Assembly (NCBI GenBank): GCA_013814015.1
Contig: JACCQS010000383.1
Span: 1-8,425, forward strand
Source of the DNA: Geodermatophilaceae bacterium
GTDB lineage: Bacteria; Actinomycetota; Actinomycetes; Mycobacteriales; Geodermatophilaceae
DNA: 8,425 nt
Direction of reading: 5' to 3'
In this document: piece after piece, positions 1 through 5,564 of the stretch
Layout of the letters: every line of letters starts with the position of its first letter
Position numbering within the stretch: position 1 is the first letter of the stretch
The notes under the pieces: generated by a model
The model's database searches: none
What the model was told of the DNA's origin: nothing
The model's input: only the letters and a program-made list of their open reading frames with translations
Program-made: the position numbers and the translations under genes

Positions 1-659
1 TTCGGGACGCTGAAGCCGATTTGTCCTGGACCGGGCCCGTCCCTGCGCAATGGGCGGCGAGCTTCCACTGTGCCGAGCCGCTGGCCCGGGAGCTGGTGTG
101 TGCGGCCGTACGGGAGACGTTCGAGGAGTCCGGCGTACTGCTCGCCTCGGCCATCGACGGCTCCTCGCTCGACCCGTCGTCGGTCGATTGGGAGGCCGAT
201 CGGCTGGCCCTTCTGTCGCGGGAACGATCGCTGTCCGAGGTCTTCGCCGCGCATGGGGTGACCCTGCGCGCGGACCTGCTCCGGCCGTGGGCGCACTGGA
301 TCACGCCGGAGGCCGAACCCAGGCGCTACGACACGAAGTTCTTCACCGCCGCCGTGCCGGCCGGTCAGGAACCGCGGAATGTCTCCGGCGAGGCCGACGA
401 GGCGGCCTGGGTGCGTGTCGTCGACGCCCTGGCCGAGAACGAACAGGGCACCCGGATGATGCTGCCGCCGACGCTGGTCACGCTCACCGACCTGGTCGGT
501 CACGCCACGGTCGCCGACGTACTCGAGGCCGCCCCCAAGCAACCGCTGACTCCGGTCGTGCCGCGGCTGGTCGTACGCGATGGCAGGGAATATGTCGAGA
601 TGCCCGACGGCAGCCTGGTGAAGACGCCGATCAGACTGGGCCCCGGCGGCAGTCGCTAG
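1..659 (+). CDS. Nudix hydrolase, 5'-truncated by window edge
   Basis: The reading frame is open from base 3 to a TAG stop at 657-659. The protein probably begins left of the window: the residues before the in-frame TTG at 21 (RDAEADL) look like the stretch that follows the FPGG segment in actinobacterial Nudix proteins. The second half of the Nudix box is visible at 111-137 (REtFEESGV); its two Glu residues would bind the catalytic Mg2+. The glycine-containing first half is missing, so it should lie upstream or be separated by the insertion typical of this subfamily. Nudix enzymes hydrolyse nucleoside diphosphates linked to another group; the substrate cannot be read from this fragment. The remainder (about 170 residues) is alpha/beta-rich without signal or membrane segments, so it is cytoplasmic. 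It converges on crp with overlapping stops. Confidence 0.85.
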   Translation, partial: RDAEADLSWTGPVPAQWAASFHCAEPLARELVCAAVRETFEESGVLLASAIDGSSLDPSSVDWEADRLALLSRERSLSEVFAAHGVTLRADLLRPWAHWITPEAEPRRYDTKFFTAAVPAGQEPRNVSGEADEAAWVRVVDALAENEQGTRMMLPPTLVTLTDLVGHATVADVLEAAPKQPLTPVVPRLVVRDGREYVEMPDGSLVKTPIRLGPGGSR

Positions 660-661
660 CG
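654..661. other. CGCTAGCG palindrome holding both convergent stop codons
   Basis: The plus-strand Nudix stop TAG is at 657-659. The minus-strand crp stop TAG is the complement of 656-658. The genes therefore overlap by 4 bp (CTAG) inside an 8-bp perfect palindrome. There is no room for an intergenic terminator, so transcripts of the two genes probably overlap at their 3' ends. Confidence 0.85.
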
Positions 662-1333
662 GGCGCGGCGGCGTAACCGATCCTCGTCGAGCACCAGCAC
701 GGTCTTACCCTCCAGGCGCAGCCAGCCGCGATGGGCGAAGTCGGCCAGCGCCTTGTTGACCGTCTCCCGGGAGGCGCCGACAAGTTGGGCGAGCTCTTCC
801 TGGGTCAGGTCGTGGGTGACCCGCAGCAACCCGGACTCGTCCCGGGCGCCGAACCGGTCGGCCATCCCGAGCAATGACTTGGCCACCCGACCGGGTACGT
901 CGGTGAAGATCAGGTCGGCCACTGTGTCGTTGGTACGCCGCAGCCGCCGAGCCAGAACCCGCAACAGCTGCACGCCGATCTCCGGGTGCGCATCGATCCA
1001 GGGCAGCAGCGCCTGCTGGGACATCTTGGCCAAGGACACGTCGGTCAGCGCCGTGGCCGTAGCGGTCCGGGGGCCAGGGTCGAAGATTGACAGCTCCCCG
1101 AACTGGTCTGCGGGTCCCATGACAGAGAGCACGTTCTCGCGACCATCCGGTGCGCGACGGACGATCTTGACCTTGCCGTCCAGGATGATGAACAGGCTGT
1201 CGCCCGGCTCTCCTTCGGCGAACACCGTGGTGCCTCGTGGCAGGTCGAGTCGTTCGAGGTCAGCGGCCACCGGTTCGGCTGCCTCGGGAGAGACTCCTTG
1301 GAAAACGCCGGACCGCGCCAGCATCTCGTTCAC
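656..1333 (-). CDS. crp: Crp/Fnr-family cAMP-responsive transcription regulator
   Basis: A 225-residue protein of the usual Crp length. Residues 10-110 form the cyclic-nucleotide domain. The phosphate-binding cassette is FGELSIFDPGPRT (78-90), with Glu80, Arg89 and Thr90 at cAMP-contacting positions. Thr134 and Asn135 lie in the long dimerisation helix, where the M. tuberculosis Crp (Rv3676) contacts cAMP. The C-terminal winged helix (about 145-222) contains the helix-turn-helix LTQEELAQLVGASRETVNKA, whose arginine and glutamate contact TGTGA-type half-sites in the family. The GTG start at 1333 is preferred over ATG at 1324 because GGAGG lies 6 nt upstream (1344-1340) and the length then matches mycobacterial Crp. 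It lies 59 bp downstream of a small membrane-protein gene and may have its own promoter. Homologues control carbon metabolism and resuscitation; its regulon here is inferred only by homology. Confidence 0.95.
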   Translation of the reverse strand: MNEMLARSGVFQGVSPEAAEPVAADLERLDLPRGTTVFAEGEPGDSLFIILDGKVKIVRRAPDGRENVLSVMGPADQFGELSIFDPGPRTATATALTDVSLAKMSQQALLPWIDAHPEIGVQLLRVLARRLRRTNDTVADLIFTDVPGRVAKSLLGMADRFGARDESGLLRVTHDLTQEELAQLVGASRETVNKALADFAHRGWLRLEGKTVLVLDEDRLRRRAR

Positions 1334-1339
1334 CGCGTT

Positions 1340-1344
1340 CCTCC
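1340..1344 (-). promoter_or_regulatory. Ribosome binding site of crp
   Basis: Reads GGAGG on the minus strand, 6 nt before the GTG start at 1333. It decides for GTG over the ATG three codons later. Confidence 0.75.
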
Positions 1345-1377
1345 ATTCCCCTTGGCAACGCCTCGCCGAGGCAGCCG

Positions 1378-1395
1378 TGAGTCTAGGGGTACTCA
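1378..1395. promoter_or_regulatory. Candidate crp -10 element within an inverted repeat
   Basis: On the minus strand TAGACT (1385-1380) fits the actinobacterial TANNNT -10 pattern and would give a leader of roughly 40 nt before crp. No good -35 hexamer is visible. The element sits inside the imperfect palindrome TGAGT-N8-ACTCA (1378-1382 and 1391-1395), which also covers the stop codon of the upstream gene. An operator overlapping the -10 is possible but unproven. The plus-strand 10-mer AGTCTAGGGG (1380-1389) recurs exactly at 7003-7012. Confidence 0.35.
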
Positions 1396-1644
1396 GTGCT
1401 CGCGCTGCCGGCCCACGAGCGCGGCCAGCTTGGGTAGCCGCCGGCGACGGTTACGCCAGCGCTCGAGTGAGCGGCGTACGCCGTACCGGAAGACGTTGTC
1501 CACGTCCTCGCGGCTGGCCGTGTCGAGGAACGCCTCGACTTGGGTGTCGGTGACCCCACGTCGCAGCGGCTCCTCGACCCGCTCCATGAACAACAGGAAA
1601 GCGAGGAGAAGTAGCGGAAAGAACACCACCAGCAGGCCGGCCAT
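1393..1644 (-). CDS. Small membrane protein upstream of crp (Rv3675-like)
   Basis: An 83-residue protein. Residues 1-20 form a single hydrophobic segment (MAGLLVVFFPLLLLAFLLFM), followed by MERVEEPLRR and a charged, Arg-rich cytoplasmic tail (about 24-83) ending in RNRRRRLPKLAALVGRQREH. The N-out/tail-in topology is inferred from the positive charges. A protein with the same MERVE start lies next to crp in mycobacteria (Rv3675, recalled, function unknown). The ATG at 1644 has no Shine-Dalgarno; a -10-like CATACT lies exactly 7 nt upstream, which suggests a leaderless mRNA. The gene is divergent from nth and reads toward crp with a 59-bp gap, so co-transcription with crp is likely. No catalytic motif is visible and I propose no function. 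Confidence 0.75.
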   Translation of the reverse strand: MAGLLVVFFPLLLLAFLLFMERVEEPLRRGVTDTQVEAFLDTASREDVDNVFRYGVRRSLERWRNRRRRLPKLAALVGRQREH

Positions 1645-1651
1645 CGCCGTC

Positions 1652-1657
1652 AGTATG
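1652..1657 (-). promoter_or_regulatory. Candidate leaderless -10 (CATACT) for the small membrane protein gene
   Basis: CATACT on the minus strand matches 4 of 6 bases of TATAAT, including the key A2 and T6. Seven nucleotides separate it from the ATG at 1644, so transcription would begin at the start codon. No -35 is evident. Confidence 0.4.
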
Positions 1658-1738
1658 ACTCAAGGCTTAGCCCCGCCACGTCAGGTCGGGCTCCGCCGGG
1701 CCGCTCACTCCACGGCCACAGGTCTCGCCGGCTCGCCG

Positions 1739-1744
1739 TAGCAT
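1739..1744 (+). promoter_or_regulatory. Candidate leaderless -10 (TAGCAT) for the nth operon
   Basis: TAGCAT fits TANNNT. Seven nucleotides (1745-1751) separate it from the GTG at 1752, placing the transcription start at or beside the start codon. No Shine-Dalgarno precedes that GTG, consistent with leaderless translation. No -35 match is seen. Confidence 0.45.
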
Positions 1745-1751
1745 CGTCGAT

Positions 1752-2564
1752 GTGGCAGGAGCAGCGGCGCGGCGCCGCAAGATAGTGGCCGAAACCTCGC
1801 TGTCGCGAACCCGCCGCGCCCGCCGGATGAACGCTGAACTCGCCCGGATCCACCCGGATGCCCATTGCGAGTTGGACTTCCGAACTCCTCTCGAGCTCAC
1901 GGTCGCCACCATCCTGTCCGCCCAGACCACCGACAAGATGGTCAACTCGGTGACCCCCACGCTGTTCGCGAGATACCCCACCGCTGCCGATTACGCCGGA
2001 GCCGACCCCGCCGAGATGGAGGCGCTGCTCACACCGACCGGCTTCTTTCGGGCCAAGACCAGGTCGGTGATCGGTCTCGGCCAGGCGCTGGTGGAGCGGT
2101 ACGGCGGTGAGGTGCCAGCCAAGCTGGCCGACCTCGTCACACTGCCGGGTATCGGGCGCAAGACGGCAAACGTCGTGCTGGGCAACGCGTTCGGCATCCC
2201 GGGAATCACCGCCGACACGCACTTCCAACGCCTGGTACGACGCTGGGCGTGGACCGCGGAGACCGATCCGGTCAAGATCGAGCACGCAGTCGGACCACTG
2301 ATTCCGCGCATGGAGTGGACGATCCTGTCCCACCGGGTGATCTTCCATGGCCGCCGGGTCTGCCACGCTCGCAAGCCCGCCTGCGGTGCCTGCGCGCTGG
2401 CCACTTGGTGCCCTTCCTATGGCGACGGTCCGGTCGACCGTGACGTGGCGGCCAAGCTGATCAAGGGCCCGGATTCCGCGGCCAGAGCGAGGGCCGCCGC
2501 CCTGGGTCTGCCGGTCCGAACCCCGGATGAGCTGGCCGAGCTGGCCATGGAGCAGTCGGCATGA
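1752..2564 (+). CDS. nth: Endonuclease III, DNA glycosylase/AP lyase
   Basis: A 270-residue base-excision-repair enzyme that removes oxidised pyrimidines and cleaves the abasic strand by beta-elimination. Landmarks are LSAQTTDKMVN (55-65), the helix-hairpin-helix LPGIGRKTANVVLGNAFG (131-148) with the catalytic Lys137, and ITADTHF with the catalytic Asp155. A [4Fe-4S] cluster loop has the canonical C-x6-C-x2-C-x5-C spacing at Cys204, 211, 214 and 220. A C-terminal extension of about 45 residues follows the cluster. GTG 1752 is chosen because of the upstream -10 and open frame; GTG 1785 is an alternative that removes 11 basic residues and fits the mycobacterial N-terminus about as well. It heads a plus-strand operon, and its stop overlaps the TlpA start as ATGA. 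Confidence 0.96.
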   Translation: MAGAAARRRKIVAETSLSRTRRARRMNAELARIHPDAHCELDFRTPLELTVATILSAQTTDKMVNSVTPTLFARYPTAADYAGADPAEMEALLTPTGFFRAKTRSVIGLGQALVERYGGEVPAKLADLVTLPGIGRKTANVVLGNAFGIPGITADTHFQRLVRRWAWTAETDPVKIEHAVGPLIPRMEWTILSHRVIFHGRRVCHARKPACGACALATWCPSYGDGPVDRDVAAKLIKGPDSAARARAAALGLPVRTPDELAELAMEQSA

Positions 2565-3196
2565 ATCGTTTCCGTGACCGCGCCGGCGCCGTCGTGGTCC
2601 CTCGGCCAACGAAGGTTGTCATCGTGGCGATGCTGGTGGCCGTACTCGCGCTGGCCGGGTGTGGTTCGACCGGCGGTGACACTGCGGCCGGCCGGTCCAC
2701 GCAGCAGACTCAGGCTCTGCCTGACCTCACCGATTGCCCAGGCTCCACAGGTCAGCCGGCCGCCGGGGAGCAGGGACTGCCGGAGCTGAGCCTGCCGTGC
2801 CTGGACGGTGGCGGCGGAATGTTGACCATCGGTGAAGCGCCAGGAGTGCCACTGGTGCTCAACCTGTGGGCGACCTGGTGTACGTCGTGCCGCGACGAGC
2901 TTCCACTGTTCAGTCAGCTGTACACATCATCCGATCGAGGGCAACTGCTCGTCGCCGGTGTCGTCACCCGCGACGGCGCCGGGCTGGCGGCTGAGTTCGT
3001 CATGGACCTCGACATCGCGCTTCCCAGTGGCCTGGACGAGAACGGTGACCTCTACCTCGATCAGGGTATGCGCGGATTACCTGGAACGTTCTTCGTTCGC
3101 GCCGACGGCAGTGTCGCGCACGCCGAACTGGCCCCGATCACGTCCTACGACGACCTCCTCGTGCTCGTACGAGAACACCTCGGAGTGAACCTGTGA
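2561..3196 (+). CDS. TlpA/ResA-like thiol-disulfide lipoprotein
   Basis: A 211-residue exported thioredoxin-fold protein. A basic N-terminus and hydrophobic segment (about 18-32) lead to the lipobox LAGC, with Cys34 as the lipidated residue, then a low-complexity linker (35-55). The thioredoxin domain spans about 73-208, with the active site WATWCTSC (Cys107 and Cys110) and the cis-proline region GLPGTFFV (Pro174). It should act outside the membrane, reducing or exchanging disulfides in envelope proteins; the partner is unknown. Two further cysteines, Cys59 and Cys80, lie before the active site and could form a structural disulfide. The ATG start has GGAG 8 nt upstream and overlaps the nth stop (ATGA), implying translational coupling. 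In mycobacteria the neighbour of nth is a similar protein (Rv3673c, recalled). Confidence 0.92.
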   Translation: MNRFRDRAGAVVVPRPTKVVIVAMLVAVLALAGCGSTGGDTAAGRSTQQTQALPDLTDCPGSTGQPAAGEQGLPELSLPCLDGGGGMLTIGEAPGVPLVLNLWATWCTSCRDELPLFSQLYTSSDRGQLLVAGVVTRDGAGLAAEFVMDLDIALPSGLDENGDLYLDQGMRGLPGTFFVRADGSVAHAELAPITSYDDLLVLVREHLGVNL

Positions 3197-3263
3197 GGGA
3201 GCATCGCAGCGAGGAACGAGCGAGGAGCGCAGCGAACGTCCGTGCGGAGCGCGGAGTGTCACT
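3197..3263 (+). repeat. GA/GC-rich short-repeat spacer inside the operon
   Basis: This 67-bp gap is the only real spacer in a run of overlapping genes. It contains direct copies of CGCAGCGA (3205-3212 and 3228-3235) and GCGAGGA (3209-3215 and 3220-3226), and further GAGC/GGAG words through 3256. The last GGAG (3253-3256), 7 nt before GTG 3264, probably serves as the ribosome binding site of the Nudix gene. Such GAGCGAGGA-type strings recur in GC-rich actinobacterial intergenic DNA in my experience; whether this is a dispersed family in this genome cannot be seen here. Confidence 0.5.
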
Positions 3264-3929
3264 GTGAGAGCGCAGGTGGTGCGGATACCGGCGTACATGA
3301 CCCGACTCGCCGAGCGGATCGGCGGGTTGGACGAGCACCACATGTCGAAATGGGCACCACCCGAGAAGGGTGGCCGCGCGTCGGCGGTGCTCATTCTGAT
3401 CGCAGACAATGACGGCCGACCCGACGTACTCCTCATCCAGAAGGCCGCCACGCTGCGAAACCATGCGGGCCAGCCAGCCTTTCCCGGTGGCGCGGCCGAG
3501 CCCGGCGATGTCGATCTCAGCGCTACCGCGCTGCGCGAGGCCGCCGAGGAGGTTGGCCTGGACCCGTCGGGGGTGAGCGTGGTGGCGAGTTTGCCGGTGC
3601 TGTACCTCGCGCCTTCGGGGTACGTCGTGACGCCGATTCTGGGCTATTGGCACACGCCCGGACCCGTCGGCGTCAACGATCCCGGAGAGGTCGCGTCGGT
3701 GGCCCGGGTGCCGATCGCCGAACTCGCCGACCCGAGCAACCGCTTCCAGGTTCGCCACCCGTCGGGGTACACCGGCCCGGCCTTCGGGGTCTCGGGCATG
3801 GTCGTCTGGGGCTTCACCGCTGGCCTGCTCTCGATGCTGCTCGAGTGGGCCGGATGGGCACGGCCGTGGGACGCCGATGAAGTCCGGGATCTGGAGGTTC
3901 CCACGGGCCTGCGGGAGACCCTGCTATGA
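3264..3929 (+). CDS. Nudix hydrolase of the CoA pyrophosphatase type
   Basis: A 221-residue protein. The UPF0035-type segment QKAATLRNHAGQPAFPGG (59-76), with LRxHxGQxAFPGG, marks the CoA-diphosphatase subgroup. It runs into the Nudix box, which ends in ALREAAEEVGL (89-99) with Glu95 and Glu96 as metal ligands. The box is one residue longer than the textbook spacing, as in CoA-type members such as NUDT7. The family cleaves CoA or acyl-CoA to 4'-phosphopantetheine derivatives and adenosine 3',5'-bisphosphate; activity here is inferred. The C-terminal hydrophobic stretch (178-195) fits the fold's last helix rather than a membrane anchor. GTG 3264 is supported by GGAG 7 nt upstream; ATG 3297 is the alternative. 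The end overlaps the next gene as ATGA. The position before marP matches Rv3672c of M. tuberculosis (recalled). Confidence 0.92.
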   Translation: MRAQVVRIPAYMTRLAERIGGLDEHHMSKWAPPEKGGRASAVLILIADNDGRPDVLLIQKAATLRNHAGQPAFPGGAAEPGDVDLSATALREAAEEVGLDPSGVSVVASLPVLYLAPSGYVVTPILGYWHTPGPVGVNDPGEVASVARVPIAELADPSNRFQVRHPSGYTGPAFGVSGMVVWGFTAGLLSMLLEWAGWARPWDADEVRDLEVPTGLRETLL

Positions 3930-4372
3930 GCCTGTTCCTCGCGGCCCGGCGCTGGATGGCCCTGGCGTTCATGACGGTGCTAGCCGTTGCGATCGGCGGC
4001 TGCGATTCAAGTCCTGAGCCGCCGGAGCCACCGGACACGGCCGCGGTGGAGGGTGCGGTCACGGTAGGTCCGGACGGAGTGCAGACGATCACCCTGATCT
4101 CTGGGGATGACTACCGCTTCCTCCCCGCCGAATTCACCGTGGCGCCGGGTCAGGTCCGGATCACCCTCGACAATGCGGCCACCCAGCTCACCCACAGCTT
4201 GGCTTTCCCGCCCGATGTCAGTCCCAGCAACATCGTCGAATCGATATCTGTCGTCGCCCCGGGCGAGGTAGACAAGCTCGAGTTCACTGTGAGCACGCCC
4301 GGGGAGTACGCCTTCATCTGTTCCTTCCACGAGGCGCTGGGCCACACCGGCGTGATGACAGTCGCCGCGTGA
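3926..4372 (+). CDS. Cupredoxin-domain copper-binding lipoprotein
   Basis: A 148-residue protein with a signal segment (about 8-25), lipobox IGGC with lipid Cys26, a Pro/Glu linker (SSPEPPEPPD, 28-37) and one cupredoxin beta-barrel (about 52-148). Likely type-1 copper ligands are His90 (QLTHSLAF), Cys132 and His135 (FICSFHEALGHTG). Aligned with plastocyanin (CSPHQGAGM), the axial Met position is occupied here by His140; Met144 falls four residues later, in the final strand. The protein should be lipid-anchored outside the membrane and carry electrons or bind copper; no partner oxidase is in the window. ATG 3926 has GGAG 8 nt upstream and overlaps the Nudix stop. Its end overlaps the marP GTG (GTGA). 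I do not recall this gene in the mycobacterial marP operon, so it may be an insertion specific to this lineage. Confidence 0.88.
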   Translation: MSLFLAARRWMALAFMTVLAVAIGGCDSSPEPPEPPDTAAVEGAVTVGPDGVQTITLISGDDYRFLPAEFTVAPGQVRITLDNAATQLTHSLAFPPDVSPSNIVESISVVAPGEVDKLEFTVSTPGEYAFICSFHEALGHTGVMTVAA

Positions 4373-5544
4373 TCGACCTCGTCATCGTCGGCTTTGCGCT
4401 CATCTTCGCCGTCAATGGTTACCGGCACGGCCTGATCAGCTCGGCCTTGTCCTTCGTAGGGTTCCTGATCGGCGTCGTGATCGGCGCACAGATCGCCGGC
4501 CGGGTGGCGACGGCAATCACCGACGATCCTGTGGTTCGGGTGATTCTCGCGCTGGTCATCGTGTTCGGACTGGCCGGTCTGGGGCAGTTCGCCGTCGGGC
4601 TGATCGGTACCCGGTTGCGGCGAGTCGTGACTTGGCGCCCGGCGCGGGTCGTGGACTCTGTGCTGGGCACACTCGTCTCTGCGCTGACCGTGCTACTGGT
4701 CGCCTGGATCGTCGCGACCCCATTGGCGGCGGCACCGTTTCCATCGCTGGCAAGCGAAGTCCGCCAGTCCCGGATCCTGCAGGTGGTCGACACAGCGGTT
4801 CCGGACCCGGTCCGAACGCTCTACCAGTCCCTGCGCGAGTCGTTGGACCGACAGGGCCTGCCGGATGTGCTGGATCCGCTGACCCAGACCGTCGTCCCCG
4901 ACGTGGCCGCCCCGGACGAGGCGTTGCTGTCCAGCCCGGTCGTGAGCCGGGTCAGCGGGTCGGTGGTCAAGGTCAGTGGAGACGCGCCCTCCTGTTCCCG
5001 GGGGATCAACGGTTCTGGATTCGTCTACGCGGCCGAGCGGGTGATGACCAACGCACACGTACTGGCCGGCGTCGACGATCCGCGGGTGCTGGCCGAGGGC
5101 GAGGAGTACGACGCGACCATCGTCTACGTCGACGAGCAGGTCGACGTCGCCGTACTCGCCGTACCAGGGCTGCCTCAGGTGCCGTTGACCCTGGCTGCAG
5201 CAGAGCGCGGCTCAGGCGACGACGCGATCATTCTCGGTTATCCAGGCGGTGGCGATCTCCAGGTCGGCTCGGCGCGGGTACGCGATCTCAGCGAGATCCG
5301 TGGACCGAACTTCCGGGCTGACGGCACCGTGTCGCGCGAGGTGTATTCGTTGTTCGGTCAGGTGCGTTCGGGCAATTCCGGTGGGCCGCTGCTGGACACC
5401 GACGGGTCGGTGCTGGGGGTGGTTTTCGCGTCGGCGATCGACGATCCGTCGACGGGATACGCGTTGTCAGCCGAGCAGGTCAATACCGCTGCCACCGAGG
5501 GCGCATCCGCCAGCAGGGAGGTCGATTCCGGTCCGTGCGCCTGA
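4369..5544 (+). CDS. marP: MarP-like membrane-anchored serine protease
   Basis: A 391-residue protein close in length to M. tuberculosis MarP (Rv3671c, 397 aa). The N-terminal CvpA-like domain has about four membrane helices (roughly 1-17, 24-44, 57-80, 97-120), then a linker to about 190 and an extracytoplasmic chymotrypsin-fold protease. The triad is His230 (MTNAHVLAG), Asp259 (DEQVDVAVLAVP) and Ser337 (RSGNSGGPLLD). Cys209 and Cys390 match the Cys214-Cys395 disulfide of the mycobacterial enzyme; all these positions are offset by 5-6 residues. In mycobacteria MarP keeps cytoplasmic pH during acid stress and processes the peptidoglycan hydrolase RipA; the same role here is inference. The GTG start overlaps the cupredoxin stop and lacks a strong ribosome site, so translation is probably coupled. 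It is the last gene of the operon, 6 bp from the convergent hydrolase gene. Confidence 0.95.
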   Translation: MIDLVIVGFALIFAVNGYRHGLISSALSFVGFLIGVVIGAQIAGRVATAITDDPVVRVILALVIVFGLAGLGQFAVGLIGTRLRRVVTWRPARVVDSVLGTLVSALTVLLVAWIVATPLAAAPFPSLASEVRQSRILQVVDTAVPDPVRTLYQSLRESLDRQGLPDVLDPLTQTVVPDVAAPDEALLSSPVVSRVSGSVVKVSGDAPSCSRGINGSGFVYAAERVMTNAHVLAGVDDPRVLAEGEEYDATIVYVDEQVDVAVLAVPGLPQVPLTLAAAERGSGDDAIILGYPGGGDLQVGSARVRDLSEIRGPNFRADGTVSREVYSLFGQVRSGNSGGPLLDTDGSVLGVVFASAIDDPSTGYALSAEQVNTAATEGASASREVDSGPCA

Positions 5545-5547
5545 CCG

Positions 5548-5564
5548 GGATCAGCTCTTGATCC
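5548..5564. terminator. Possible small bidirectional hairpin between marP and the hydrolase gene
   Basis: GGATCA (5548-5553) and TGATCC (5559-5564) form a perfect 6-bp stem with a 5-nt loop, starting 4 nt after the marP stop and covering the stop of the convergent gene. There is no T-tract on either side, so it is at best a weak terminator. Confidence 0.3.

Noticed and set aside
753..1553. A 266-codon plus-strand open frame opposite crp
   Set aside because: Ser/Arg-rich composition without domains; shadow of crp, which has full cAMP-binding and helix-turn-helix motifs.
1650..2609. A 319-codon minus-strand open frame opposite nth
   Set aside because: Low-complexity Arg/Gly/His composition and exact antisense position to nth, whose catalytic and iron-sulfur motifs are intact.
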